From assembly GCA_947650285.1 (NCBI GenBank), contig CANTFL010001180.1:186001-250000 (forward strand): a DNA stretch of 64,000 nucleotides, written 5' to 3'. The stretch comes from Hyaloperonospora brassicae. Its lineage: Eukaryota; Oomycota; Peronosporomycetes; Peronosporales; Peronosporaceae. Below the pieces are notes generated by a model. That model did not search any database. It saw only the letters and a program-made list of their open reading frames with translations, and was not told the DNA's origin. Below are positions 1-10,957 of the stretch, piece by piece (the stretch's first letter is position 1; every line of letters starts with the position of its first letter). The position numbers were made by a program, and so were the translations under genes.

Positions 1-203
1 TTGTAGAAGCCCGTGTCGGGCTTGTACGTCGGGAACTCGGCGCCGCCCACGAGCTTTCCGATCGCGTACTTGGCCAAGATCTTGTCCGCCCGGTCGGAAA
101 ACGGATGGTACGAGTCGAACGTGTTCGTGCACTCGCGTCCAGAGTGGAGCAGCACGAGCTCGCGGCCACCAGGGTGGCGGTCGGCCCATTCTAGTGATGT
201 AGA

Positions 204-236
<33 letters not shown>

Positions 237-642
237 GCACAGAACGACATCGTATCAGGTCAGCACAGGACACATGGACCAGTGCGGAAGAAGGAGAAAT
301 GGGTCGGTAGGTCGTCGGGTAGCGCGTACCTGTGACGTCGTAGACCACACCGCGGATAATGACCCACGCGCTCGCAGCTGTGTTGTGTTTGGCTACGTCC
401 TGCCACGTGTACGTCGCCGCGTCGTCTTGACTGGTGGTACTGGTGGCACATGCAGCTTCTTTGCGGTGGTACAGTCCCTCTACGAGTCGTAACAAGGCGA
501 GACACCCATTGGTATGGGAAGAAGTGAGTCGCGTGGTCGGTACGACACGAGTGGAAGGGGTACGTACGTACGCACTACGCACTACGCACTACACACACAT
601 ACCATTGGTGAACAGCGCCTTGTCGGTCTCAATGGGAGCCAT
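1..642 (-). CDS. Delta-5 front-end fatty acid desaturase, N-terminal part (runs off the window start)
   Basis: This is the 5' end of a membrane-bound front-end desaturase of polyunsaturated fatty acid synthesis in the ER. Three exons fit: 603-642 (starts MAPIETDKALF), 330-479 and 190-1, with introns 480-602 and 191-329. The splice phases join cleanly into an N-terminal cytochrome b5 domain: TYTWQDVAKHNTAASAW, then the haem-binding HPGG, then FDSYHPFSD and the IGKL segment, followed by FPTYKPDTGFY. From memory of the family, this is closest to the Saprolegnia diclina delta-5 enzyme. The histidine-box desaturase domain lies outside the window, so delta-5 rather than delta-6 specificity is inferred from the b5 domain alone. 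The acceptor of exon 2 could be a few codons downstream of 479. The second intron carries a CAGA microsatellite. Confidence 0.88.
203..237. repeat. (CAGA)n microsatellite
   Basis: About eight tandem CAGA units lie inside the second intron of the desaturase gene. They are simple-sequence DNA with no coding role. Confidence 0.9.
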
Positions 643-1296
643 TGCAGCTGTGGAGACGGGAGAGTGGATCGAGGACGAGGCGGTCGGCGCACGGGGTGTG
701 GGTCTGTGGGCCGACGGATTGGTCGGTATCTTCCAACCAGTCGCTCGTTCGCTCGTTCGCTCTGGTTCCGAGGACGCAAATCAAAGAGTGAGGACAGCGA
801 GCAGCGCCGCGCGAGACAAACGGTTTTGACAGGTGCAGGTGACGCGCGGAGTGTATTCCGTTACATGGGATATGTCGTGTCGAGAGGAGATGCAAAGCTG
901 CTGCTGCTGGTCGTGGAGCTGTACCGCGACGCGATGTGAAAGCGAGCAGGTTGTGCGAGGTATTCAGTGTGACAGTTTCGATACAGCCGAACAGCGAGCG
1001 GACAACGAGCTGAAAATGCATAAATATGCGAAACAACAAGTGCCGCGAAAATGTGTGGCTGGCTGTCCACGCTGCTCTGATGCCGCCACGTGCGGACGAT
1101 TTGATATCTTTTCTAGTCCACGCGCCGGTCACGGCGGCAAGACGGTGTGCTTCTTCCGTGTTCGTGCCGTCTCGATCGATTGCCGTTAGTTGCATCATAT
1201 GCTCTAAAGCTGCAAAGAGAGCGAATCAGATACTGCTTCGGTGCCCGTGATACCGGATACCTTGCGCGTCAGTGAGCCAACACACACATGGCTACA
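643..1296. other. Intergenic spacer, desaturase start to GWT1 stop
   Basis: This is the upstream region of the desaturase gene and the 3' flank of the GWT1-like gene. Several open frames of 60-190 codons overlap one another on both strands, but none has a recognisable domain or splice-consistent extension. I see no gene here. Confidence 0.5.
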
Positions 1297-3678
1297 TTAC
1301 AGCTTGATGCGGACATGCGCGTGCTGGAGCACCGAAGCGAGCACGCAGACCACCAGCATATAGACCAGCAGCACTGCAGCAGCACCAATGGGCTCTGTAT
1401 CGATCGTGTGCATGCTCAGGTTCACCGCTCCCGTCATCAAGTTGGCCTGCTCGGACACAATTCATTGTTAGCAGTTTGCTATGCGGTGCTGCACCAACTG
1501 CACCAGAAGCAAACAGCTCACCACCACAAAGACGAAGAGCTGGTTATGGTTAATGCCCTGGAACAGCAGTGGAACTCGTGGTAGCATACTGTGTGATCAG
1601 AAAAAAAGCGCGCGTGAGATCGCTTTGCTGTGATGCAGAGAGAGAGAGAGAGAAAGAGAGTGAACAACGATCACGTACCAGACAGTTTGGATGACGCAGT
1701 AGATCGCCAGCAAGAACGCCGACTCGGCGAGGACCCACAACAGATACGACATGTTCAGCTACAGAAACCAGAAGCAGAAACGGTGGTCAGGTGCGTGCGG
1801 TACATGTGTCCACGTTGCACTGTCAATCTACGTAGTGCATGGCAAAAGCTGCTCACCATTCGACGCGATGGACGAGCGACAAGTCGAACGGACAAGTACG
1901 TCGACAGCCACAATATCACAGTGACAGCAACGAGCGTGAGCACGAGCCACCTCATGTTGCGCTGAGCTTTTGACCCGTTCGCATCGATGCAGGCAAAAAT
2001 GCGTTGGCCCGCAGTGACAGAAAGCATGTAAAGGGAAGTATAACCTACAAACAAGAAGCAGAGCAGAGCAACGTGACTTGTGTCGGATCATGCCTCTTGT
2101 GCACCTCCGTTCGACTGCTTACCCGCCAGGCTCAGAATCCCTTCGCGATTTTGGCCCATCAGGTCATCTCGGGGTGCATGCAGAATGTACTCTTCACCAC
2201 CATATCGGGAAAGATACACTTGGTAACCTGTCGCGTTGGCATCATCACAACGATCAGAAAGAGGCACACACATGCATGCGCTTTCACCTCCACACAAGAT
2301 CTACGTACCCAAAGCAATCGAGAGAGCGACCACAGGGCTTGTCGCCCAGTTGCCAAACGCACGCAGGAAAGAGTACATCAAGTACACACCCGCTAAGGTA
2401 AAGTAGAAGTTCCAGTGCACGCCGTACTCAGACACGTGCTCCTATAATCCATACAGATACGATCAATGGCAGCTTGTGCGACGACGCAGGCCAATGATCA
2501 TACCTGGTAGTTTACGCCCTTGACAGCCAGGAATCTTGCTATGCCGAAGACAAGGACCAGCGCAACGGGTCGAAGAAAGTCATAGCATCTCTGTGCAAAA
2601 CCTTGCGAAGACTTGTGTCCAGACTGGGACCTATGTCAACGGCAAACTTCGGGCATGAGCAAATGGTTGCACAACTCCACAATGCATTTACTATGTACCT
2701 CTTTGTCATGATACTAGCGCGGCCTTGACGAGCAGGTGCTGACACGATCGCCGATGAAAGGATGAACGCTCCGACTCCAATGTCCATCTAAACGGCCACA
2801 GTCACCCCCGCGTGAGCAGTTCGTGCTATATCGTGAGCATCGTAAGCGATGGAATGGAAAAGACAGCTCAACTTACCACGCTATAGCCATAGTTTTCCGT
2901 CTTGGCAAAGCGACGGGGAAAGATGGTGAAATCAACGGCAAGGATAGCAAAGCACCTGCATCGTAATGACAGCGTACGTCACGTCGTTGCGTTTTTCCAC
3001 TGCACCACCACCACTACTACTACTACTACAGACGTACGTGGAGAGCATGATTTGCGCTCGAAAGTTGGTCAAGAACGGCAGCTCTTTGCCAAGGAGCTGG
3101 TTCATCTTTTCCTTTCTGCAGTGTTTGTGCATGCTCGCGTTGGCATGAATCCGCGACAATGCGCACAACAGTGCCGCGAAGCAGTACACCGTTGCAAGCA
3201 GCGGCACGGCATACTCGGTAAAGGTGAACCCGATCATCGTGGGCACGACCGTCACGGCAAACTCGAGCAAGATCTGCTGCACCAGATGCTGCCACGAGGA
3301 GGTCCATTGCATCCCATTACATCCATGTGCACCCCTCTCCGCTTGTCTCATGCACAACAAACCGCACCAGCTTGTGGACACTTGAGCGCTCATTGCGACC
3401 CACGATGTCCAGCAGCAGCAGCAGCAGCTCCGAGTAGAGCCATACCGTTCCCTGCACGCAATACGCCAACAACGCCACCACCGATACACCATAGCGAATC
3501 AATTGAGTTCGTCCGTCCCACGTTCAATTCCGAGGCACTCTGCGCAGCGACAGCCGCTTCAATACACTGCAGTACGACGCACTGGAGCAATTGCAAACAC
3601 GAGGAACACTTCGCGCGCGCTCGTGCCTGCGAGCCCAGCGACGAACGCCTCTTTGGTCCGCTTATCGACATCGTCCAT
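1297..3678 (-). CDS. GPI-anchor inositol acyltransferase, GWT1/PIG-W family
   Basis: This multi-pass ER enzyme acylates the inositol of GPI precursors. Family landmarks occur in order on the minus strand. The start is MDDVDKRTKEAFVAGLAGTS (compare yeast RKEDFVTGLNGGS), then a membrane segment around TVVPTMIGFTFTEYAVPLL. FLTNFRAQIMLST is spliced to CFAILAVDFTIFPRRFAKTE (exon end 2877), and MDIGVGAFILSSAIVS starts at 2787. Further on come LNMSYLLWVLAESAFL and a C-terminal NLMTGAVNLSMHTID ending at the stop at 1297. At least seven short exons are implied. Between the first exon and the segment near 3320 I could not find a frame-consistent splice, so the first membrane segment is unresolved (small exon, indel or misread start). 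The start codon lies 270 bp from the divergent RWDD1 gene. Confidence 0.85.
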
Positions 3679-3948
3679 ACTCGCAGCGCTTTTGGCTCAG
3701 ATGGTTTGGGGTGTGAATTGCAGCCAATCAACGACAGTCTCAAAGTGGCGCAAGGAGCGCCTTCGGTAGAGCTGAAAATGACTGGTACGACCGATTGGGG
3801 CGTTGGCTGGACACGACTTTGATGCCTTAGTAGTAGTCGTCATAGTCGCAATAGTAGTAGTAGTAGTAGGAGTCGCGTTACTATTATTGTTACTGTTCGT
3901 ATTGGTTTGAGGTGGAGGCAACGGGTCGTAATCTCTTGTTGTGGTTGT
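3679..3948. promoter_or_regulatory. Divergent promoter region between GWT1 and RWDD1 genes
   Basis: A 270-bp interval separates two head-to-head start codons, so it must hold both promoters. It contains a run of TAG/GTA trinucleotides near 3827-3870. I could not place a TATA box or an initiator in it with confidence. Confidence 0.45.
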
Positions 3949-5457
3949 ATGGCGTTTGTCGTTTGGTTTGATGCGGGAACAGATTATAGGGAGGAACAGG
4001 CGATGGAAGTCGAAGCGCTCGAGGCGATCTATATGGACGACTTTACCAGTACGCAAACGTAGTTCTTCGCCCTGTTGCAACAGAGAGCAGTGGATACTAA
4101 CTGGGGCATGTGTGGACTCGTGACTTTTGTGTGTGTGTTTGGTGGATCTCTCGATACGACAGAGCTGTCGGAAGTGCCGCTGGTCTACCAAGTGCACGTG
4201 GTGCCCAATCAGGACGGCGAGAATAACTTTGGTGCGCGTCGAGCCGTCGATTCGTTGAGGTGGCTGCTACTTGCAGAGGGTTTTCTTGTGCTGACAGAGG
4301 TGGTGACTGGTGGATATGAACATGGACTGATGCCGACTGCAATGTGAGAGCAGTGGCATTGCTGCTCAAGGCTGAGATTCCAGAGACGTACCCAGATGCG
4401 ATGCCAAAGGTTGGGGCTACTGCTGCTGGCGGTCAGTTGGAAGACTGGTGATGGACTGACTGGTCACGCGGTTGTTTCTTGGCGGTATTTTGGTGTGTAG
4501 CTTGAGGTTGTCGTGGAGAAGGGCTTGGCAGACCGACAAGTGAAGGAGGTCAAGGACTTGCTCGATCAGCAGGTGAACGAGAACATGGGGATGGCCATGA
4601 TGTACACGCTGTCGGAGGCCGTGCGGGAGTATTTGGTCGACAACAACCGCGAGGGGAATGTACGGTGCTCGTTGGTCGATCCGTTTCCAGTCGGGACGGA
4701 CGTCGCGTGTTTGTCTCACTTTGTGCTTGCGAACTTGTTTTGGCGCTTGTGTAGGATGGATCGGAGCACCAGGAGATGTTACGTCGGATGGAACAGAAGA
4801 AGAAGACCGAGGAGAAGGTCGAAGCGAACAAACTTGAGCAGGTACGCGGGTGACGTGACGGGTCAATGCAACGCAATACGAGTTTGCAGCTTCTGACGCC
4901 ACGTCGTTTCAACCACTGCGTTTTGTACAGGCCACTGCCGATGAGGAGCTGAACCAGCGCGAAGTTCACGGTAAGCGTAGCACCTGTTTGCTGCGACATC
5001 GACACCGCAATGGTGTGTGGTGTTCAGTCGTCCATTGACGGCTGTCTTGTTGTTGTTTGGACTGCTGTCGTCTCTCTCTGCAGGCACACCAGTGACGGTG
5101 GAGACGTTTGCTGCTTGGAAGGAAAAGTTCACTGTCGAGATGCAAAGCACGAAGAAAGTGTCGCTCAAAGACGAGGCGACTGCAAAACTTACAGGTACAC
5201 TGCAACCGCAGCGATCTCACTCCTTGCGTGTGTTCTCTCTGGATTGCATGCACAAGAGCGATACGTTGCAACCAACTGACATTGTATGCGGTTCGATGCG
5301 CGCAGGTCGTCAACTGTGGCAAACCGGTTTGGTCACCGAAGAAGACGAAGGAGAATCTGACCATGAAGTCGAATGCGACGAGACGGCTACTGCCGACGCC
5401 GCTGCTGATGATAACAATTCGGAGGACGGGGCTGACCACGATGGGGCATCTGCATAA
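3949..5457 (+). CDS. RWD-domain protein, RWDD1/Gir2 family
   Basis: Family members (yeast Gir2, human RWDD1) bind DRG-type GTPases and the Gcn1 translation-control factor in the cytosol. Eight exons join in phase: 3949-4048, 4163-4231, 4351-4409, 4501-4659, 4755-4841, 4931-4970, 5084-5194 and 5306-5457, giving about 258 residues. The RWD domain begins at TDYREEQAMEVEALEAIY, includes the IPETYPD segment, and ends in NENMGMAMMYTLSEAV. A charged coiled coil follows (MLRRMEQKKKTEEK), then the family hallmark HGTPVTVETFAAWKEKF and an acidic tail ending DHDGASA. The human protein is about 243 residues, a good fit. The N-terminus is uncertain: the first in-frame ATG is at 3949, but ATG 4003 would also keep the RWD core, and a small upstream exon is possible. 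Confidence 0.93.
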
Positions 5458-5656
5458 CAATTTATTCCCCGCAAAGGGTCTACACCTGATACGGTGCAGA
5501 ATTATCCCACCACGGGGGACTTGTCAAGCAGCAACTAATCACCCACCCATCGCATGGCACAGATGTCGTCGTCGAGTGTACCCACTTCAGTGCCCCACGG
5601 GTCCCATGCAATAGAGCCGTCGCTTTCGTTCTGCTGATCTTGCCAAGTGGCGTGCC

Positions 5657-6341
5657 ATGTCTTTCGTGCTGCTCGACGTTGCAGTGTCCGTGCCGCGTGT
5701 GGTGTTGTTGCCACTCGGTGGCTGTCTGCCACCACCGCTGTCGATTGACACGGAGCGGAGATGTCGTTGTGATTGCTGCTGTACAATTGACATTGTTTGC
5801 ATGGCTGCAGCTGATGTTGACGCTGTTTGCCAAGTCCGACTTGTTTCCCCACCGCTGCGTCATTGCTGTCCTGGACATGTTCGTTGAGTTTGGCTGGTAA
5901 GCGTTTTTCCAGACTTGTGTGGCTATCTCCAGTACCATCGAGTTTCTTGTTGCGGTGCCCGATGCGTGTTGCTCGACTCGATTGGCTTTTTAAGCAGCTG
6001 CGTCGTGCACAGACTCCACTGCTACGCATGTCAAGCACTGGGGACATTCTGGCTTACCTGCAAAAAGCTGCGTGGTTCCATCGACACGGAGTAAGCGGCT
6101 GATGACTTTGATGTTGACGGCCGCCTGTGGCTAACTCGTTTGCTGCATCATTAGACGGACGACGACCTCGACTGTTTCTTTGCAACTGCAAGAACGTTCA
6201 ACCGAAAGACCGCTCAATGGAGACGCAGTGAACCTGATTGGTGTTGCGCGTCTGGATTGGCAGATCTTGAGCTCTTTCTTGGACGTGTCGCAAAGCGAAT
6301 ACTCGATCGAGGCCAGCATGAGCATGAGCGAATACGACTAA
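5657..6341 (+). CDS. Unresolved gene, probable membrane protein
   Basis: The last part is the most convincing. An exon from 6155 to the stop at 6341 reads in phase with an upstream segment ending at 6090 (SIDTE joined to RTTTSTVSLQLQERS), and ends SIEASMSMSEYD. Upstream, two frames look membrane-like: one contains LTLFAWLQLMLTLFAKSD (about 5790-5860), the other FLSSCVVHRLHCYACQALGTFW (about 5985-6050). I could not join them by a credible intron, since the only GT-AG pair between them is 16 bp. The start is therefore a guess (ATG 5657, or an acceptor near 5562). No family was recognised. It lies 200 bp downstream of RWDD1 on the same strand. Confidence 0.35.
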
Positions 6342-6732
6342 TTGGGCACGCGTTCTCTCATCCACGGCTCTTACAGGACTGCAAACATTGTCAGCTCATT
6401 CGCGCTCATCGTCCGGCGAAAGAGTTGTGTCCGGTACGCGGCGTTCGAGGCAAACCCGTTGGCTTCGTCACAATGCTGTCCCAAGTGGTGTAAACAGCCT
6501 GCGTCGTCAGAGCAGTCACCGCATGATGTATAAACTGGATCAGTGGCTGGCACACCTGCAAATATGTTGTGATAGTACGCTGATCCATCGGACAGTGACC
6601 GTGTCGACTGACGAACAGCGGAAGGGTAAAAAGCTCGGTTGCGCCCGACGGTAGCACAGCAGGCTCTGTTGCTACGCTTTGGGGAGGATGAGTGCATCAA
6701 TGTAAGTGAGTTGCCAAATAAACAGACCCGCT

Positions 6733-8157
6733 TTATTCTTCATTTCCTTGCGTTACTGTCTCAAATGTGACATGCTGCGTGAACGATACGCGCTTCCGCT
6801 TGCGCAGCGAGGCTGCGAGTGCACGCGGTTTGGCGCGCTTCGCCGAGATGCCAGTTTGTGATCCCCACTTCAAATGGTAGAACAGAGCTTCGGTCAGGAG
6901 ATGTTCGCGGATAACTCCATCGTTGACTAGCGGCCGAACTTTGCCGTACAGATCGCTGACGCTCATTGTTGGAAAGCGCACAAACTCCATCATGTCCGCC
7001 AACAACTCACCGATTGGTTTATCGGCATTGGCAACACGGGACTCGCCCCACATCACAAGGGCCTCCATGAGCGCCAGCTCTCGGATCTGTAATTCGTCCT
7101 GAGGGATAAGTTCCAGCAAAATCTTTTCTGGTAGTTGCACGACTTGCGGGTCACAAAACACTTCGTGCGCGTACTTCAGCACAAAGCCTTTGCACATTTC
7201 TCGCAGCGCAACCAGTTCGTACATCTCTGCAGCAATCAGCAGCCCCAACACACTTTTGAGATCCAGCACCACGTCGCCCGTATACATAAAAACCAGCATC
7301 TTCTCCACAACCGTAGACTCAATATCGTGTAGCTCCACATCGCGCCGCGACGACTCGCGCATGTTGCCAGTCAGCATCGCACGAAACGGCGGCGAGCTTG
7401 CAGCTAGAATAAACCGATGCGCATAGAATCTGCGAATACCTTCTTTCCTGTGGCTGTCGTCGCCGTCGTGCCTTCCAGCGTTTCCCTCTTCACGAGCGTC
7501 CCGTTGATCGCCACTGCGCTGCACACACAAAATCACATCTGCGCCAATCATAGACTCACCAAAGCGCTCTTCTCCGTCTCGTCCCCACACCACAGCCTTC
7601 TTCAATCGATCCGAGAGATCCCGATGGTCTGCACACGACAGCGTCACGCACGCTCTCGCCCCTCGTCGTCGCCCCGGACGTCCAGAGCCTGTGCTGACCT
7701 CTGACGACGTCTCGGACCTCGAGTCGTCATCTTCGTTCGACTGTGGCGTCGACTCGACGTCTGCAAACGGCGACATGTTCGCAGCAATCGGTCCCAGCGG
7801 CGATCCCGCCAGCGCTTCGGCCCGGGGCAGCGGCGGCGACGTGATCGACGCACGTCTCGCAATGGGCGGCGGACTCGTGTCTCGCTCCGTCGCCTGCAGC
7901 TCCTGCGTCACTTGGTCCTCGATCGGGATCTGCGTCGCTTCTTCTTCTTCGTCTTCTTCTTCGTCTTCTTCATCTTCTTCTGCTGCTGCTGCTACTCGCT
8001 CGACGGCGTCCGATCGCTCGGAACTTCGGCCATCTGCTTGAGACAGACGTCGACGTCGCTCTCGTGCGGCGGCCGTCTCGCGGCCAAAGTAGTACGACGT
8101 CGTAGGCCGCCGCAGAGCCGCTGCTGCTGCGACGCGAGTGTGGCCACTTTCCGTCAT
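6733..8157 (-). CDS. BTB/POZ-BACK domain protein
   Basis: This is an intronless gene of 474 residues. The N-terminal third is low-complexity, with a long acidic run of Glu and Asp (about residues 59-75, read from a TTC/TCT-rich tract near 7938-7985) and Ser-rich linkers. A BTB/POZ domain follows, with GADVILCVQ, FYAHRFILAASSPPFRAML and VVEKMLVFMYTGDV, interrupted by a charged insert. A BACK-like helical region follows (LQIRELALMEALVMWGES, FVRFPTMSVSDLY). The C-terminus is basic (KRAKPRALAASLRKRKR), possibly a nuclear signal. BTB-BACK proteins commonly serve as substrate adaptors of cullin-3 ubiquitin ligases; no Kelch or other substrate domain is present, so its partner is unknown. A CCAAT motif (AGCCAATCAG) lies just upstream near 8205. 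Confidence 0.88.
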   Translation of the reverse strand: MTESGHTRVAAAAALRRPTTSYYFGRETAAARERRRRLSQADGRSSERSDAVERVAAAAEEDEEDEEEDEEEEATQIPIEDQVTQELQATERDTSPPPIARRASITSPPLPRAEALAGSPLGPIAANMSPFADVESTPQSNEDDDSRSETSSEVSTGSGRPGRRRGARACVTLSCADHRDLSDRLKKAVVWGRDGEERFGESMIGADVILCVQRSGDQRDAREEGNAGRHDGDDSHRKEGIRRFYAHRFILAASSPPFRAMLTGNMRESSRRDVELHDIESTVVEKMLVFMYTGDVVLDLKSVLGLLIAAEMYELVALREMCKGFVLKYAHEVFCDPQVVQLPEKILLELIPQDELQIRELALMEALVMWGESRVANADKPIGELLADMMEFVRFPTMSVSDLYGKVRPLVNDGVIREHLLTEALFYHLKWGSQTGISAKRAKPRALAASLRKRKRVSFTQHVTFETVTQGNEE

Positions 8158-8277
8158 GTGTTCACTCGAGTGACTTGCGGTGATTCGTGCATTTCAACGC
8201 GTTTCAGCCAATCAGAGGCGTTGACGGGCCACACGCGACCGTCGTGTGAGCAAAGCGAGGACCGGCACGAGCGCACG

Positions 8278-8310
8278 TATAAAACCCCATAGGAGGAGCT
8301 CATTGTTACA
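8278..8310 (+). promoter_or_regulatory. TATA box and oomycete-type initiator of the AP-3 sigma gene
   Basis: TATAAAA (8278-8284) is followed 14 bp later by GCTCATTGTTACA (8298-8310). The latter resembles the oomycete core-promoter initiator known from Phytophthora genes (consensus GCTCATTYYNCAWTTT). It lies about 100 bp upstream of the AP-3 sigma ATG, a typical distance. The match is by eye and covers mainly the GCTCATT core. Confidence 0.6.
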
Positions 8311-8407
8311 TCGCAGTGAAGTAGCGCAGTGGAGAGCCACATATCAGGCGGTACAAAGAGCGGCATAGAGAGGTAGAAACAGAGGACCTGTGCCTGGGCC
8401 TGAGAAG

Positions 8408-8579
8408 ATGATTAAGGGCATCTTGATCGTCAATAATCACGGCAAGCCACGCATTGTCAAGTTCTACGAGCACGTGGTACGTGGGTGGACAACTAGGCAC
8501 ATGTGCACTGTCAATAGAGAGACACAGTGGTGAGAGATGGTGGGGGAGGACTGAATGAACTGCTACTGTTGTTGTTGTT

Positions 8580-8612
<33 letters not shown>

Positions 8613-8790
8613 GCTATTGTTGTTGTTGTTGTTGTGGTTGTTATCGTATGTTGGTGTTGTGCAATGGGTAGCCCGATGCAGAGCAGCAGGCTGTGATTCG
8701 AGACATTTACGCGCAAGTGTCCAAGCGGCCCGACACGCTGTGTAACTTTCTGGAGGGCACGTACGTATGCACTCGTGCAGCCCTGCGGTT

Positions 8791-8827
<37 letters not shown>

Positions 8828-9331
8828 TCGATAGGACGCATTTGTGTGCGAGTGTGTGGACAAGTTTTGCTGACGAGTGCCGTTTTTTCGTGCGGCGTAT
8901 GCAGCGTGCGGTATTGGGGCGACGGCGTGAAGCTCATTTACCGGCACTATGCGACGCTGTACTTTGTCTTTGCGGTCGACAAACAGGAGAGCGATCTGGG
9001 GATACTGGATCTGATTCAAGGTATGTGGGTGTTGGTGTACTACTGACATGCTGAGGGGCTCTTGGCGTGCGTGGGCACTGATGCAGCTGACTGACTGACT
9101 GATCGTGACGCAGTGTTTGTGGAGACGCTCGACAAGATCTTTGAAAACGTGTGCGAGCTCGATCTGATCTTCCACAGCGACAAGATCCACTATGCGCTGG
9201 ACGAGATCGTCATGGGCGGAATGGTACTGGAGACCAACATCAACGAGGTCCTGACGGCGGTGAACGAGATGAACCGCCTGGACAGCCTCTCGTCCAGACG
9301 TTCACTGACTCAAGCCGCCATCAAGAAATGA
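8408..9331 (+). CDS. AP-3 adaptor complex sigma subunit
   Basis: This is the small subunit of the AP-3 adaptor, which sorts cargo from endosome/trans-Golgi to lysosome-like compartments. Four exons join in phase: 8408-8476, 8672-8760, 8905-9020 and 9114-9331, giving 163 residues. The N-terminus MIKGILIVNNHGKPRIVKFY is the sigma/longin signature of AP-3. YRHYATLYFVFAVDKQESDL and the segment up to ELDLIFHSDKIHYALDEIV complete the fold, followed by GGMVLETNINEVL. Human AP3S1 is 193 residues, with a longer tail. Introns 1 and 2 contain TTG and CT microsatellites. The upstream promoter is recognisable. Confidence 0.96.
8567..8640. repeat. (TTG)n microsatellite
   Basis: This is a trinucleotide repeat with few interruptions in the first intron of the AP-3 sigma gene. 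It reads as a poly-leucine frame but is intronic. Confidence 0.92.
8795..8825. repeat. (CT)n microsatellite
   Basis: About fifteen CT units lie in the second intron of the AP-3 sigma gene. Confidence 0.92.
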
Positions 9332-9517
9332 CAAGGCAATGGCGAAACACGCTGCGCGCCACCGACTTACGTAGCCCAGCGCGCGTGACCAGTCTACACG
9401 AACAACAACAGAGCTGTTTACCATTGAAGTGTCGCTCGGCTTTGACGTTTCGTGGCTGGCATTGACGGTCTTCAACGATGACCGAGAACACAGCGCCAGT
9501 GGGCTCTTTGCGCGAGC

Positions 9518-10084
9518 CTAAATGAGCTTAACGGCCTTGCTCGCCTTGCCGTCCGTTGCCAGGGCCGCAAGAGCCTTAGCCTCGTCCTCGCGATCACAGA
9601 GTGCCTGGCTTTGCGTCGTCTGCTGTGAAGCTGCTGCATCAGCTCTGTTCCGCGCCTGCGCGTCGGGTAGCACGCCGCCCAGATCGAGCACGAGCGTCTC
9701 GAGCGCCTCGACCCGCTCACTGAGCTGCTGCTTCTCCTCTCGCGCTGTTTCGTAGCGCTGTTTGTACGACACCATCTGCGACGACAGCGACAGCGTCATG
9801 AACGCGACGCCGATGTTGAACACATTGAGCTTCTGCGTGCGAAGGTGCGAGAGGAACGACGTCGGGTACTCTGCAGGAAGAAAGAAAAAAGCACACACAC
9901 GCACACACAGAGATATCGATACAGTAGTCAGAAGAGTGCTGCGGGCCAACGCAAAGCGAGAGAACGAGAGTGCGGCAGATCGATCGATCAATCAATCGAT
10001 CGATAGAGCACAAGTGATTGCGGTCGTACCCTTACGCGAAGTTGCGGTGGAGAAGCTCCGGTGGAGTGCACGACGAGCTGCCAT
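9518..10084 (-). CDS. Small mitochondrial single-pass coiled-coil protein, unknown function
   Basis: Two exons join in phase: 10030-10084 and 9518-9870, giving 135 residues. The first exon encodes MAARRALHRSFSTATSRK, an arginine/serine-rich amphipathic start typical of a mitochondrial presequence. The second begins EYPTSFLSHLRTQKLNVFNI, then a hydrophobic stretch (GVAFMTLSLSS) likely to be one membrane span. A heptad-like coiled coil follows (ETAREEKQQLSERVEALETL), then an Ala/Gln-rich tail ending KAVKLI. I do not recognise the family. The layout (presequence, one span, coiled coil) is that of small inner-membrane assembly or scaffold factors, which is inference only. Its 3' end is about 190 bp from the convergent AP-3 sigma gene. 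Confidence 0.72.
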
Positions 10085-10957
10085 TGCGGTTTTGACTGGT
10101 GGAGACGGGTGGTGTACCCCAATGTGTAACCATCCGACAAAAGGGGTACGAAGCGACACACCCACACAGACGAGGAGGACCTTGACAAGTACGTGGTGTC
10201 ACGACCATTGAGACGGTGTTAAACATGTACCAAGTTGAGTTCAGTACATGGGACCACTTTTGACCCCATTTGATTGCCATCGCGTCTGCTGCGTGCGAGC
10301 TCTCGTTTGCCCGTCGTGACTTTACGTTTGCATACTGGACAAGTTGCAGGAGACTGTGGTGATGCTGTCTTCCTCTTGTCGAGTGGAGTGACTCGTCTGG
10401 ATGGTCAGCTTCGACTCGAACACGTTGATGGCTCTGTCGGAAGTTGGCAATGTTTGCTATGGATGGACCATACGTGAAGGTACTGCTCACCAAGTACTAC
10501 CACACTTGGGGGGTCTTGTCGCCTGCTTTCGAATCCTGACCTGGAAACGAGATCGAGTCCGAGTAATGGGTATCGGGTCTTCAACACGGTATCAGGCGCT
10601 CGATCTCTGTGGAGTGCGCCCGTGGGTGCAGTAGTCACGTTCTCCTTTTGGTGCTTCCGTTCCTTTTGGTTGTGTCGCAATTCGTCACGGTCCCTGTTCG
10701 TACCGTTCCTGTGACGTTATTTCTTGCTGCTTTTCAAGCCCGAATCAGTGTCCCATTCTTCCCTTCCAAGCAGGTCAATGAATGCAGACGTCGAATGGAA
10801 TAGCAGGAACGAGACAGCCGCCGATTCGTGTGTCAGCCGTTTGTCTGTCGGTGTCTATTATCACAGTTGCAGCTCTACCGTCCCGGGCTGGCCAGTCGAG
10901 CGCTGCCCCTTCTTCCTTTGCTTCTTCTATCTTCATCCTGAGCCCAGGGCAACAGCT
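10085..10957. other. Intergenic spacer
   Basis: This is the upstream region of the mitochondrial-protein gene and the 3' flank of the PHD-finger gene. A minus-strand open frame (10032-10493) and a plus frame near 10401-10634 overlap here, but neither has a recognisable domain. I see no gene. Confidence 0.45.

Noticed and set aside
8527..8745. Poly-leucine frame in the AP-3 sigma region
   Set aside because: It is produced by the intronic TTG microsatellite.
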